Assembly (NCBI RefSeq): GCF_000374025.1 | Contig: NZ_KB893173.1 | Span: 186,001-250,000, forward strand | Direction of reading: 5' to 3' | Origin: Spirosoma panaciterrae DSM 21099 | GTDB taxonomy: Bacteria; Bacteroidota; Bacteroidia; Cytophagales; Spirosomataceae | DNA length: 64,000 bases | Part shown: positions 55,660 to 62,913 of the stretch, piece by piece | Layout: the number at the start of each line of letters is the position of its first letter | Position numbering within the stretch: the first letter of the stretch is position 1 | Notes under the pieces: generated by a model | Database searches by the model: none | The model's input: the letters and a program-made list of their open reading frames with translations, nothing else | What the model was told of the DNA's origin: nothing | Translations under genes and position numbers: made by a program

Positions 55660-55947
55660 AGCTGAGCCTTTTTCTACGGTGTAGCCCCCTGTTTCATACC
55701 CGATTTCGGCACCAAATACGTACAGCAAATGCTTCCGATCAATAATGACCTGTACACCTTCTACGTTATACACTTCGTCGGAGGGACCAGGCAGGTCAAA
55801 GCCCAATAGCCATGACGACCCGCATCCTCCTCCCCGGATGCCTATGCGTAATCCGTACTCGCCGGGAATTTTATTTGCCTGAAGCGTGTCCAGTATCTGT
55901 TGACGAGCCTCAGGTCGAACGCGAATGGGATTATCTATTGTAAGCAT
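55651..55947 (-). CDS. IscA/HesB-family protein lacking the C-terminal Cys pair
   Basis: A-type Fe-S cluster carrier fold of 98 aa: IRVRPEARQQIL, YGLRIGIRGGGCGSSWLLGFD, VQVIIDRKHLLYVFGAEIGYE. The first conserved cysteine is present in GGGCG, but the usual C-terminal CGCG motif is replaced by ETGGYTVEKGSANQ. This leaves one of the three cysteines that normally bind the cluster. The frame continues cleanly to the stop, so it is not an obvious frameshift. It may bind metal differently or serve another role. It precedes the kinase gene on the same strand. Confidence 0.85.
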   Translation of the reverse strand: MLTIDNPIRVRPEARQQILDTLQANKIPGEYGLRIGIRGGGCGSSWLLGFDLPGPSDEVYNVEGVQVIIDRKHLLYVFGAEIGYETGGYTVEKGSANQ

Positions 55948-56074
55948 ACATTCTGGAGGTTGTCGTTTTTGAGGGCCAAGGCCCCGGAGCAGTTTCTCAA
56001 AAACGTAAAACCCATTAACTGTTAAACCCTTTTATCAAAATTACCATTTTTACGGGACAACGTTCCTTCTTTTT

Positions 56075-56599
56075 ATGGATCTAGTAAGCGATTTTCTGAA
56101 ACTGATTGTGCCTGCAGGATTAGTACTTTATGGAATGTACCTGACGGTCAAATTATTACTCGAACGTGAAGCCGATAGGCATCGTTATGACGTACAGGCA
56201 CGCTATACAGAGACGGTAGTACCGATCCGTTTACAGGCTTATGAACGCATGGTCCTGTTTCTGGAACGTATCAGCCCCAATAATTTATTGTTACGACTGG
56301 GCAATAGTTCAACGACCGTAATCGAATTCCAGCAGCGACTTCTTCAGGAGATCAGGGATGAGTACAACCACAACCTATCGCAACAGGTGTACATGAGCCA
56401 GAAGGTTTGGGATCAGATACAGGCGGCTATGAACGAAGTGGTTACCCTGATCAACCAGGCATCGGGCGATACACGACCTGATGCACCAGCCCTTGAACTT
56501 TCGAAACGCATTTTTGAACGGATTATCCAAAAAGATCGCCAACCCACTGCCGATGCGCTTCGGGCGGTAAAAGAAGAAATTCAGGCAATGTTTATGTAA
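56075..56599 (+). CDS. Membrane-anchored conserved protein of unknown function
   Basis: 174 aa. A single N-terminal membrane segment (about 8-28, LKLIVPAGLVLYGMYLTVKLLL) is followed by a soluble, helix-rich, charged region with LQAYERMVLFLERISPNNLLLRLG, EFQQRLLQEIRDEYNHNLSQQVYMS and VWDQIQAAMNEVVTLINQA, which looks coiled-coil-like. I recognise it only as a conserved Bacteroidota protein and assign no function. Its neighbours (IscA-like and HMG-CoA-lyase-like genes) face away or converge, so no operon helps. Confidence 0.75.
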   Translation: MDLVSDFLKLIVPAGLVLYGMYLTVKLLLEREADRHRYDVQARYTETVVPIRLQAYERMVLFLERISPNNLLLRLGNSSTTVIEFQQRLLQEIRDEYNHNLSQQVYMSQKVWDQIQAAMNEVVTLINQASGDTRPDAPALELSKRIFERIIQKDRQPTADALRAVKEEIQAMFM

Positions 56600-56680
56600 T
56601 GAGGTTGGGCATTGAGGGGAGAGCCTGGGATGATGTCGCATTAGGCAACTCTGTCCCTTTCTCCAATGCCTCGTACCTCA
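56600..56680. repeat. Imperfect inverted repeat between converging genes
   Basis: Left TGAGGT...GGCATTG (from 56599) and right CAATGCC...ACCTCA (to 56680) with an indel and an inner GGGA/TCCC pair. The loop holds TGTCGCATTAGG, nearly identical to the loop at about 20851. The right end overlaps the stop of the HMG-CoA-lyase-like gene. Confidence 0.6.
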
Positions 56681-57520
56681 AAACACAGCTGTCGATATCA
56701 TCATGGCTTTTTGTAGAGCCGCCTGATTGATAGACAAGCCAATCCCCTCTTCCTGAAGCGTTTGAATAATTTCTTCGGTTGGCAGGTTCCCGGTTAACGC
56801 ATCAGCAGCCATTGGGCATCCGCCAAAGCCGCGCAGCGCCCCATCGATACGGTTAATTCCTGCCCGAACTGCTGCCCGTACCTTCACCGATGCCTCCCCT
56901 GGGCGGGCGTGCAGGTGAGCCCCAAACTCAACCGACGGAAAGGATTGACGTAACGCATAAAAAAGTGACTCAATCGCTTCGGGCGTCGAAGAACCGATCG
57001 TGTCAGACGGTGCAATTATGCCAATTCCCAGTTGCAGAAGTTGTTCGGTAAACGCACTTACCAGGGAAGGGCTGTACGGGTCACCATATGGATTGCCAAA
57101 TCCCATTGACAAATAAACGACCAACTGCTTTCCTGTATCTACACATAGATGCTGTATGTCGGCCACTTCCGCAAACGCCTGAGCGATTGACTTGTTGGTG
57201 TTGCGCTGCTGAAATGTTTCAGAAACCGATAAGGGGAATCCGATGTATTGAATTTGCGCATAAGCAGCCGCCTGCCCGGCTCCACGCCGATTGGCCACAA
57301 TAGCCAGCAGTTTTGTTTGAGTAGATAAAAGATCGAGCCCCGCTAAAACCTCGGCGGTATCCTGCATTTGAGGAATCGCCTTGGGCGACACGAAACTTCC
57401 AAAATCCAGTGTATCAAAACCAACCTGTAAGAGGGTATTCAGATACTGAATTTTTAAGTCCGTCGGGACAAAATGGTCCAGCCCCTGCATTGCATCACGA
57501 GGGCACTCGATTAGTTTCAT
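56678..57520 (-). CDS. Hydroxymethylglutaryl-CoA lyase-like protein
   Basis: TIM-barrel enzyme of the DRE-TIM family that would split HMG-CoA into acetoacetate and acetyl-CoA. Seen: LIECPRDAMQG (in place of the usual VEVGPRDGLQ-like start), FDTLDFGSFVSPKAIPQMQD, the barrel segment VYLSMGFGNPYGDPYSP, SDTIGSSTPE, FGAHLHARPGEA and the active-site loop DGALRGFGGCPMA with its Cys. At 280 aa it is complete. It overlaps the TMEM220 gene by 4 nt and so is translationally coupled to it. Leucine-degradation genes are not in the window. Confidence 0.88.
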   Translation of the reverse strand: MKLIECPRDAMQGLDHFVPTDLKIQYLNTLLQVGFDTLDFGSFVSPKAIPQMQDTAEVLAGLDLLSTQTKLLAIVANRRGAGQAAAYAQIQYIGFPLSVSETFQQRNTNKSIAQAFAEVADIQHLCVDTGKQLVVYLSMGFGNPYGDPYSPSLVSAFTEQLLQLGIGIIAPSDTIGSSTPEAIESLFYALRQSFPSVEFGAHLHARPGEASVKVRAAVRAGINRIDGALRGFGGCPMAADALTGNLPTEEIIQTLQEEGIGLSINQAALQKAMMISTAVF

Positions 57521-57867
57521 CGACGTACAGTTTGGCGCGTCAGAAAGGCAAACATGAGCATCACAAGCCCGCAGATCGCCAGTCCACCGGCCTCCCGAGC
57601 CATTTCAATATTCAGACTACGCATACCCACCTCGCTGAACAGAAACCCTTCAAACTTCGGAGGCCACTGATACACGGCCGATGCAAAGAACAGCAGCGCC
57701 AGTACCACAAAAAACCACCAGCGCCCCAGATTGGCATAGGCCATAAAACAGGCTACAGCCGCCACGCCATAAATTGGAATCCAGACTTCAGGATCCGGAT
57801 CGTTGTACTGGAATGCCGCAAATAAAACAAACAACAGTCCGAAAATGATCGCCAGTGTTTTACGCAT
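57517..57867 (-). CDS. TMEM220-family membrane protein
   Basis: 116 aa with four hydrophobic segments (about 5-20, 30-46, 50-67, 90-108). The family signature FAAFQYNDPDPEVWIPIYG follows the first segment. Function unknown. Its stop overlaps the start of the HMG-CoA-lyase-like gene by 4 nt, and both are on the minus strand. The pair may be functionally linked, but I know of no evidence beyond the overlap. Confidence 0.85.
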   Translation of the reverse strand: MRKTLAIIFGLLFVLFAAFQYNDPDPEVWIPIYGVAAVACFMAYANLGRWWFFVVLALLFFASAVYQWPPKFEGFLFSEVGMRSLNIEMAREAGGLAICGLVMLMFAFLTRQTVRR

Positions 57868-57901
57868 GGTTTGCTAAAAAATTAAGTGGAGAAAGAACGG
57901 T

Positions 57902-58081
57902 AACTACAGTGGATGACATAGAACCTGTTTAAGCTTTTGTCCCCGTAGCGTTTTTGTCATCCCGAGGAACGAGGGATCTTCGGATAATCTGATTAAAAAG
58001 CCCTCACTCGAAGATCCCTCATTCCTCGGGATGACAAAACATACCCACTGTAGTTCGATCAGGAAAAGTTTAGACAGGTTC
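57902..58081. repeat. Composite interleaved inverted repeat, 180 nt
   Basis: Three arm pairs. Inner: 57952-57982 with 58009-58039 (30 of 31 positions, core TCATCCCGAGGAACGAGGGA). Second: 57902-57912 with 58045-58055 (11 of 11). Third: 57921-57938 with 58064-58081 (16 of 18). The second and third pairs are interleaved (A, B, then A', B'), so both cannot form as one nested hairpin. The inner motif belongs to the GTCATCCCGAG-type dispersed repeats that I recall from several bacterial phyla. No gene lies in this 271-nt gap. Confidence 0.9.
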
Positions 58082-58138
58082 ATAAGTTTTGCCAGCTACG
58101 ATCCTACTGACTTCCCAAACCTGATTAAAATCAATCCA

Positions 58139-58849
58139 CTAGTTACAATATGCCTTAACAGCATTGGCCGCATCGGCATACCCCAGATTTTGAGCCTGTT
58201 TTAGGCTCAGGCAGGCCGATTCACGGTCGTTTTGCAAAACCTGTGCAACTCCCAGGCCATAAAATGCTTTCCCAAATTTAGGATCCGCCTTAACGGCCTG
58301 CTGAAAATCGGCAATAGCTCCCGGCAAATCCTTTTGCTGAAAGCGAAGGTTTCCCCGATTATACAAAGCCAGAGCATTTTGTGAATCTAACGCTATAGCC
58401 TGCGAAAAATCCGTTATAGCTGGTTGAACCTGTCCTTGGGTCGCAAACAACTGACCTCGGTTCAGAAAGAGTTCAGCACTAATCTGCTTGCTGGTATCGG
58501 GGGCCAGCCGAATCGCATCCGAATAATCTTTCAGCGCACCCGTCAGGTCGTTTTGAGCCACCTTAAGCAACCCACGGTTATAATACGGCCGATAGAAATT
58601 GGGCTGAAGTTTAATGGCCTGGTCGTAATCCAGAGTAGCATTCGCATACTCTTTTAACTCAAAATAAGCCACTCCTCTCGAATTGAATGCTTCTGCATTT
58701 CCGGCATCGGCATCGATTGCCTGATTCAGAGCCTGAATCGCTTCCCGAAATTTCCCCTCTTTCAAATACGCCCTTCCCTGTTCTACGTAATTGTCTGACG
58801 AGGAGCAGGCAACGCATGTCAATAAACAAATGTATACGAATCGCTTCAT
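58139..58849 (-). CDS. TPR-repeat lipoprotein
   Basis: 236 aa. The frame is open to 58915, but the ATG at 58849 gives a lipoprotein signal (MKRFVYICLLTCVACSSS, lipobox VAC). About five to six tetratricopeptide repeats follow (EGKFREAIQALNQAIDADAGNAEAFNSRG is the first, in pieces; later ATLDYDQAIKLQPN, ALKDYSDAIRLAPD, AITDFSQAIALDSQ, AIADFQQAVKADPK), and a C-terminal ACLSLKQAQNLGYADA. It is a protein-interaction scaffold anchored in the periplasm or outer membrane; partners are unknown. Its 5' leader contains an entire perfect 27-bp inverted repeat. Confidence 0.9.
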   Translation of the reverse strand: MKRFVYICLLTCVACSSSDNYVEQGRAYLKEGKFREAIQALNQAIDADAGNAEAFNSRGVAYFELKEYANATLDYDQAIKLQPNFYRPYYNRGLLKVAQNDLTGALKDYSDAIRLAPDTSKQISAELFLNRGQLFATQGQVQPAITDFSQAIALDSQNALALYNRGNLRFQQKDLPGAIADFQQAVKADPKFGKAFYGLGVAQVLQNDRESACLSLKQAQNLGYADAANAVKAYCN

Positions 58850-58860
58850 TCCGTGATGAG

Positions 58861-58934
58861 CGATTGAGCGATTGCGTGATTGAGTGATTAGCTGGCTAAA
58901 GCCGAATTCACTCAATCACGCAATCGCTCAATCG
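58861..58934. repeat. Octamer-built inverted repeat in the TPR gene leader
   Basis: Bases 58861-58887 and 58908-58934 are perfectly complementary (27 of 27). The left arm is octamers ATTGAGCG, ATTGCGTG, ATTGAGTG, which differ from each other, yet each has its exact partner in the other arm. It ends 11 nt upstream of the TPR gene start (minus strand) and lies downstream of a -7 box, so it would be transcribed. Confidence 0.93.
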
Positions 58935-58948
58935 CAATTGATTTTTTG

Positions 58949-58956
58949 CAAAGGTA
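58949..58956 (-). promoter_or_regulatory. -7 element (TACCTTTG) for the TPR lipoprotein gene
   Basis: Exact TAnnTTTG on the minus strand, about 100 nt upstream of the start. The predicted transcript includes the inverted repeat at 58861-58934. No -33 box found. Confidence 0.5.
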
Positions 58957-58966
58957 TGCGTGAAAA

Positions 58967-58997
58967 TTTGTCGTTAACGAATAGTTGTATAACTTTG
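58967..58997 (+). promoter_or_regulatory. Full Bacteroidota promoter for ffs
   Basis: TTTG at 58967-58970, a 19-nt spacer, TAACTTTG at 58990-58997. The predicted start falls about at 59002, exactly the first paired base of the SRP RNA. Confidence 0.85.
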
Positions 58998-59001
58998 CAT
59001 C

Positions 59002-59091
59002 GGCAAATCGGTGCTACCAGCTCCTGCTGAATCCCCCAGGTCTTGACCGAAGCAAGGGTAGGTGGTTGTAGCGGTGAGACATTGGTTTGCC
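59002..59091 (+). ncRNA. ffs: Signal recognition particle RNA (small bacterial type, 4.5S-like)
   Basis: RNA partner of Ffh in co-translational protein targeting. The ends pair: GGCAAA (59002-59007) with TTTGCC (59086-59091), and GCTAC (59013-59017) with GTAGC (59068-59072). The conserved domain IV is seen in CCCCCAGGTC followed by GACCGAAGCAAGGG, which gives the CAGG / GAAGCA internal loop bound by Ffh. The apical tetraloop aligns as UGAC rather than the common GGAA, fitting the alternative URRC type. A perfect promoter precedes it and a T6 run follows the closing stem. About 90 nt long, free-standing, no coding potential. Confidence 0.9.
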
Positions 59092-59098
59092 ATTTTTT
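59086..59098 (+). terminator. T-run ending the SRP RNA
   Basis: The closing SRP helix is followed at once by A and TTTTTT (59093-59098), an intrinsic terminator using the RNA's own terminal stem. Confidence 0.75.
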
Positions 59099-59176
59099 AT
59101 TTCCGCCAATTGCGGTTATGTCGTTTAGGGGTCATGCATTTAGCACTATAGGGCCGCTAAATACCTAACACCCAAC

Positions 59177-60334
59177 ATGCATCTACTGAACCAGCTTACT
59201 ACCTCGTTTCAGCAACTCTTTCAGGCCGACCCGCTGCTAATCTGCTCCCCAGGCCGTGTCAACCTTATTGGTGAACATACTGACTACAACGAAGGGTTTG
59301 TACTTCCGGCGGCTATCGACAAAGCCATCTACCTGGCTGTTGGCCCTCGGACTGACCACGAACTACACGTTGTAGCGCATGACCTGAACAAAACCTTTCA
59401 GGGGTCGCTAGCCCATCTGGAACCGACTCACACCTGGGCCGACTATATTCTCGGGGTTGTGGCACAGATGCGGCTGGCCGGTTACGACTTTCCCGGATTC
59501 AACTGTATTTTCAGTGGAACGATTCCGATGGGTGCTGGTCTTTCGTCGTCGGCAGCCCTGGAAAATGGCGTAGGCTTCGCCCTGAACGAACTGTTTGGCT
59601 TAGGCCTTGACCGCATTGATTTACTAAAATTGTCGCAACGGGCAGAGAATGAATTTGTGGGAGCGAAAGTAGGGATTATGGATATGTTTGCCAGTATGAT
59701 GGGCAAGGCTGACAATGTTATCAAACTCGATTGCCGATCTCTCGAATATACTTACGCCCCCCTGCAAATGGATGGCATCAGCATCGTCCTGTGCGATTCG
59801 CAGGTCAAACATTCGCTGGTAACATCTGAATACAATACACGCCGGGCCGAATGCGAAGCGGGCGTCCGTTTCCTTCAGACCTTCTACCCTGAAATCAAAA
59901 GCCTCCGCGATGTAACGATGGAAATGCTCGACCAGCACCTCCGCGATACAGAACCATTGATCTACCGCCGTTGTGCGTATGTAGTGCAGGAAAACGCTCG
60001 GTTGCTGGCAGGCGTTGAAGCCCTGGAAGCTAACGATATTGCCGCCTTTGGCCAACTGATGTATGGTTCGCACGAGGGATTGAGCAAGAATTATGAAGTA
60101 AGCTGCCCCGAACTGGATATTCTGGTCGACATTGCCCGTACGCATCCGGGCGTATTTGGCGCACGGATGATGGGAGGAGGCTTTGGCGGTTGCACGATCA
60201 ATCTGGTGCGCGAAGAGGCCCTTGACTCATTTACTGAATTGATTACCAAACAATACAAAGCCCAAACCGCTAAAGATACGTACCTTCACGTCTGTAAAAT
60301 CCAGAATGGGACAGGTATCATTAAAAACCAATAG
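59177..60334 (+). CDS. galK: Galactokinase
   Basis: GHMP-family kinase that phosphorylates galactose at C1 (Leloir pathway). The galactokinase signature GRVNLIGEHTDYNEGFVLPAAID is near residue 27 (given in pieces: GRVNLIGEHTDY, then FVLPAAID). The ATP loop is PMGAGLSSSAALE, and the C-terminal motif is MGGGFGGCTI. At 385 aa it is full length. galT and galE are not adjacent; an aldolase gene follows after 74 nt on the same strand. The start lies about 80 nt past the SRP RNA terminator, and a short TTTAGC/GCTAAA hairpin sits in the leader. Confidence 0.95.
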   Translation: MHLLNQLTTSFQQLFQADPLLICSPGRVNLIGEHTDYNEGFVLPAAIDKAIYLAVGPRTDHELHVVAHDLNKTFQGSLAHLEPTHTWADYILGVVAQMRLAGYDFPGFNCIFSGTIPMGAGLSSSAALENGVGFALNELFGLGLDRIDLLKLSQRAENEFVGAKVGIMDMFASMMGKADNVIKLDCRSLEYTYAPLQMDGISIVLCDSQVKHSLVTSEYNTRRAECEAGVRFLQTFYPEIKSLRDVTMEMLDQHLRDTEPLIYRRCAYVVQENARLLAGVEALEANDIAAFGQLMYGSHEGLSKNYEVSCPELDILVDIARTHPGVFGARMMGGGFGGCTINLVREEALDSFTELITKQYKAQTAKDTYLHVCKIQNGTGIIKNQ

Positions 60335-60408
60335 GTCGGCAAGTAAATAAGCCAAAACAAGACTTATACACGTACTGACCGCAGATCAATTAACAACTCT
60401 ATTTTACC

Positions 60409-61068
60409 ATGAAATTTTTCATTGACACGGCCAATCTGGCCGACATTCGCGAAGCCCAGCAAATGGGGATTCTCGACGGGGTAACAACCAACCCTTCACT
60501 CATGGCCAAAGAAGGCATCACGGGCAAAGACAATGTAATGCGCCATTACAAAGAGATCTGTGATATCGTTCAGAACGACGTAAGTGCAGAGGTTATCTCG
60601 GTTACCTACGAAGAAATGATCAAAGAAGGCGAAGAGTTGGCTGAGATCGATGAGAACATCGTAGTAAAAGTGCCGATGAGTGCCGACAGCATCAAAGCCA
60701 TCAAATATTTTTCAGAAAAAGGCATTCGTACCAACTGCACGCTGGTATTCTCGGCTGGTCAGGCACTGCTGGCAGCAAAAGCAGGGGCTACTTATGTATC
60801 GCCGTTCGTAGGTCGGCTGGACGATGTTTCGACGGATGGGATTGAACTGATTCAGCAAATCGTAAACATCTACACAAACTACGGCTATACAACCGAAGTT
60901 CTGGCCGCGTCGGTACGTCACCCAATGCACGTTATCCAATGTGCAGAAATCGGAGCAGATGTCATGACGGCTCCGTTGAGCGTTATGAAAATGCTGCTGA
61001 ACCACCCATTGACCGACATTGGCCTGGCTAAATTCCTAGCCGACCACGCTAAAGCTGAGAAAAAGTAA
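60409..61068 (+). CDS. fsa: Fructose-6-phosphate aldolase / transaldolase-like protein
   Basis: Small TIM-barrel class I aldolase (219 aa) of the Fsa/TalC group. Seen: [28 protein letters not shown], the Schiff-base Lys in [43 protein letters not shown] in pieces, and [10 protein letters not shown]. Members are either transaldolases or fructose-6-phosphate aldolases; the sequence as read by eye does not decide, and many Bacteroidota copies are annotated as transaldolase. It is co-oriented with galK. A heptamer-built inverted repeat follows. Confidence 0.9.
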   Translation: MKFFIDTANLADIREAQQMGILDGVTTNPSLMAKEGITGKDNVMRHYKEICDIVQNDVSAEVISVTYEEMIKEGEELAEIDENIVVKVPMSADSIKAIKYFSEKGIRTNCTLVFSAGQALLAAKAGATYVSPFVGRLDDVSTDGIELIQQIVNIYTNYGYTTEVLAASVRHPMHVIQCAEIGADVMTAPLSVMKMLLNHPLTDIGLAKFLADHAKAEKK

Positions 61069-61075
61069 TTTTTAT

Positions 61076-61157
61076 GGTATTCGGTTTATCGTTTATAGTA
61101 GCTAATGCGTTTACGGTTGCGTTAGCTCACTATAAACGGTATACTGTAAACCGAAAA
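61076..61157. repeat. Heptamer-built inverted repeat (fsa / ftsE)
   Basis: The left arm has GGTATTC, GGTTTAT, CGTTTAT (61076-61096), then AGCTAATGC, which pairs with GCGTTAGCT (61119-61127). The right arm continues with ACTATAAACGG and GTAAACCG to 61157. The units resemble those at 19535-19592. It ends 7 nt before the ftsE ATG. Confidence 0.85.
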
Positions 61158-61164
61158 TCGATTT

Positions 61165-61845
61165 ATGTTTTCCTCTGACCCCGTTCTTACCCTCGACCAC
61201 GCCGATATTTATCAGGGCAAGAAGTTAATTTTAGGCGATGTATCGTTCCGAATTGACAAGGGCGATTTTGTGTACTTGATTGGCCGCACGGGAAGTGGAA
61301 AAACATCCTTACTGAAAACCTTATACGCCGATCTATGGCTGCAAAATGGGAAAGGCACAGTAGCCGGGTTCCAACTCGACTCGCTTAAACCCCGCGACAT
61401 TCCCATGCTGCGCCGGAAGATTGGTATCGTTTTTCAGGATTTTCAACTGTTTTTCGACCGTTCGGTAGAGGACAACCTAAAGTTTGTTCTGAAAGCAACA
61501 GGGTGGAATAACAAAGCAGACATGAACAACCGCATTGCCGACGTGCTGATGCAGGTGGGCCTGGGAACAGCCCAGAAAAAAATGCCCCATCAGCTCTCGG
61601 GTGGCGAACAGCAACGGGTTGTTATTGCCCGCGCCATGCTCAATGAACCCCTGATTCTGATTGCCGACGAACCAACCGGAAATCTCGATCCATCGGTGTC
61701 GGACCAGATTATGAAAGTATTTCAGGCCATCAACAATGCCGGTACAGCCGTACTGATGGCTACGCATAATTACGACCTGCTCAACAAATACCCGGCTCGC
61801 GTACTGCGTTGCCAGGAAGGGCAGGTTATTGAGTTGGCAGGTTAA
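61165..61845 (+). CDS. ftsE: Cell-division ABC ATPase FtsE
   Basis: ATP-binding subunit that pairs with FtsX to control peptidoglycan hydrolases during division. Walker [11 protein letters not shown]-loop [16 protein letters not shown] (typical of FtsE), signature [16 protein letters not shown], Walker [14 protein letters not shown], and the switch His in MATHNYDLL. At 226 aa it has normal length. ftsX is not the next gene, which is common in Bacteroidota. The LPxx-type macrolide exporters share this fold, but the Q-loop region favours FtsE. Confidence 0.9.
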   Translation: MFSSDPVLTLDHADIYQGKKLILGDVSFRIDKGDFVYLIGRTGSGKTSLLKTLYADLWLQNGKGTVAGFQLDSLKPRDIPMLRRKIGIVFQDFQLFFDRSVEDNLKFVLKATGWNNKADMNNRIADVLMQVGLGTAQKKMPHQLSGGEQQRVVIARAMLNEPLILIADEPTGNLDPSVSDQIMKVFQAINNAGTAVLMATHNYDLLNKYPARVLRCQEGQVIELAG

Positions 61846-61881
61846 CCGTTCGCTCATTTTTTTAGACTGACCTTTTCTCCT

Positions 61882-62820
61882 ATGCCCGTTGGTCGTCGCC
61901 CTTTCTTACGTACTTTAGCAGCCAGCATGGGTGCATCGCTGCTCCCAGCAAGTCAGGCTATACAGGCCGGTTCGCTTACCAAACCCAAAGCGATTTCCTG
62001 TAATTCATATTCCTGGCTAACATTCTATGGCCGTCAGGGAAAAACCTGGATGGCCGATCCGGATGCCTCCTTTCAGGAGTTTACTCAATCAGGGCTGACC
62101 GCTTATGAGCCTGCGGTAAACACAGCCGATGATGTTCGGAAATTGATTCCATTGTTGGCAACGTATAAACTGACAATGCCTTCGTTGTACGTAAACAGTA
62201 CACTTCATCGGCCCGATGAAGCTCAGAAATCGATTGATTCCGTCTTATCCATTGCCGAAGCCGCCCGTCAGGCGGGTACTACCCTCTTTGTTACCAATCC
62301 AAGCCCGATCCGTTGGGGGAGCGAACAGGATAAGACCGATGCGGACTTAAACGAACAGGCCAAAAATCTTGACCGATTAGGCGCAGAACTGCGCAAACGT
62401 GGCATTACTCTGGCGTATCATACCCACGCTCCGGAGCATCGACAGGCCGCCCGTGAATTCCATCACATGCTGCTGGGCACAGACCCTAAAAATGTGTCGC
62501 TCTGTCTGGATGCGCACTGGGTGTACCGGGGCTCGGGCAATTCACAGGTTGCCCTGTTCGATGTGGTTAAACTCTACGGAAAGCGCATTGCAGAAGTTCA
62601 CATCCGGCAATCGCGCGGAGGAATCTGGCAGGAAACATTTGGTGACGGGGATCTTGATTATCGTCGACTGGCGACTGAGCTAACTGCGTTGAAGGTTCGT
62701 CCCCTACTGGTTCTGGAACAATGCCTGGAAAAAGACTCCCCGAACACAAAGGGCCCCGTGGAAGCCCACAAACAGGATTTAGTTTACGCAAAAGAGGTAT
62801 TTTCGGGATTGATCGGATAA
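61882..62820 (+). CDS. Tat-exported sugar phosphate isomerase/epimerase-like TIM barrel
   Basis: 312 aa. The N-terminus has a twin-arginine signal (GRRPFLRTLAASMGASLLPASQA). The mature part is an AP-endonuclease-2/xylose-isomerase-like barrel: FTQSGLTAYEPAVN, AEAARQAGTTLFVTNP, GITLAYHTHAPEHR, NVSLCLDAHWVYRGSG, AEVHIRQSRGGIWQETFGDGDLDYRRL, LLVLEQCLE, with His, Asp and Glu metal ligands. Related Bacteroidota proteins are called sugar phosphate isomerase/epimerase, but the substrate of exported members is unknown. Downstream is dps. Confidence 0.87.
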   Translation: MPVGRRPFLRTLAASMGASLLPASQAIQAGSLTKPKAISCNSYSWLTFYGRQGKTWMADPDASFQEFTQSGLTAYEPAVNTADDVRKLIPLLATYKLTMPSLYVNSTLHRPDEAQKSIDSVLSIAEAARQAGTTLFVTNPSPIRWGSEQDKTDADLNEQAKNLDRLGAELRKRGITLAYHTHAPEHRQAAREFHHMLLGTDPKNVSLCLDAHWVYRGSGNSQVALFDVVKLYGKRIAEVHIRQSRGGIWQETFGDGDLDYRRLATELTALKVRPLLVLEQCLEKDSPNTKGPVEAHKQDLVYAKEVFSGLIG

Positions 62821-62913
62821 TGAAACAAAGAGGTTGATTGACGGTTATTCATGCTGATGGCTGCTTACCAGCGATCACATAACTACCAACACAATTAAAC
62901 TCACGTTAGCATT

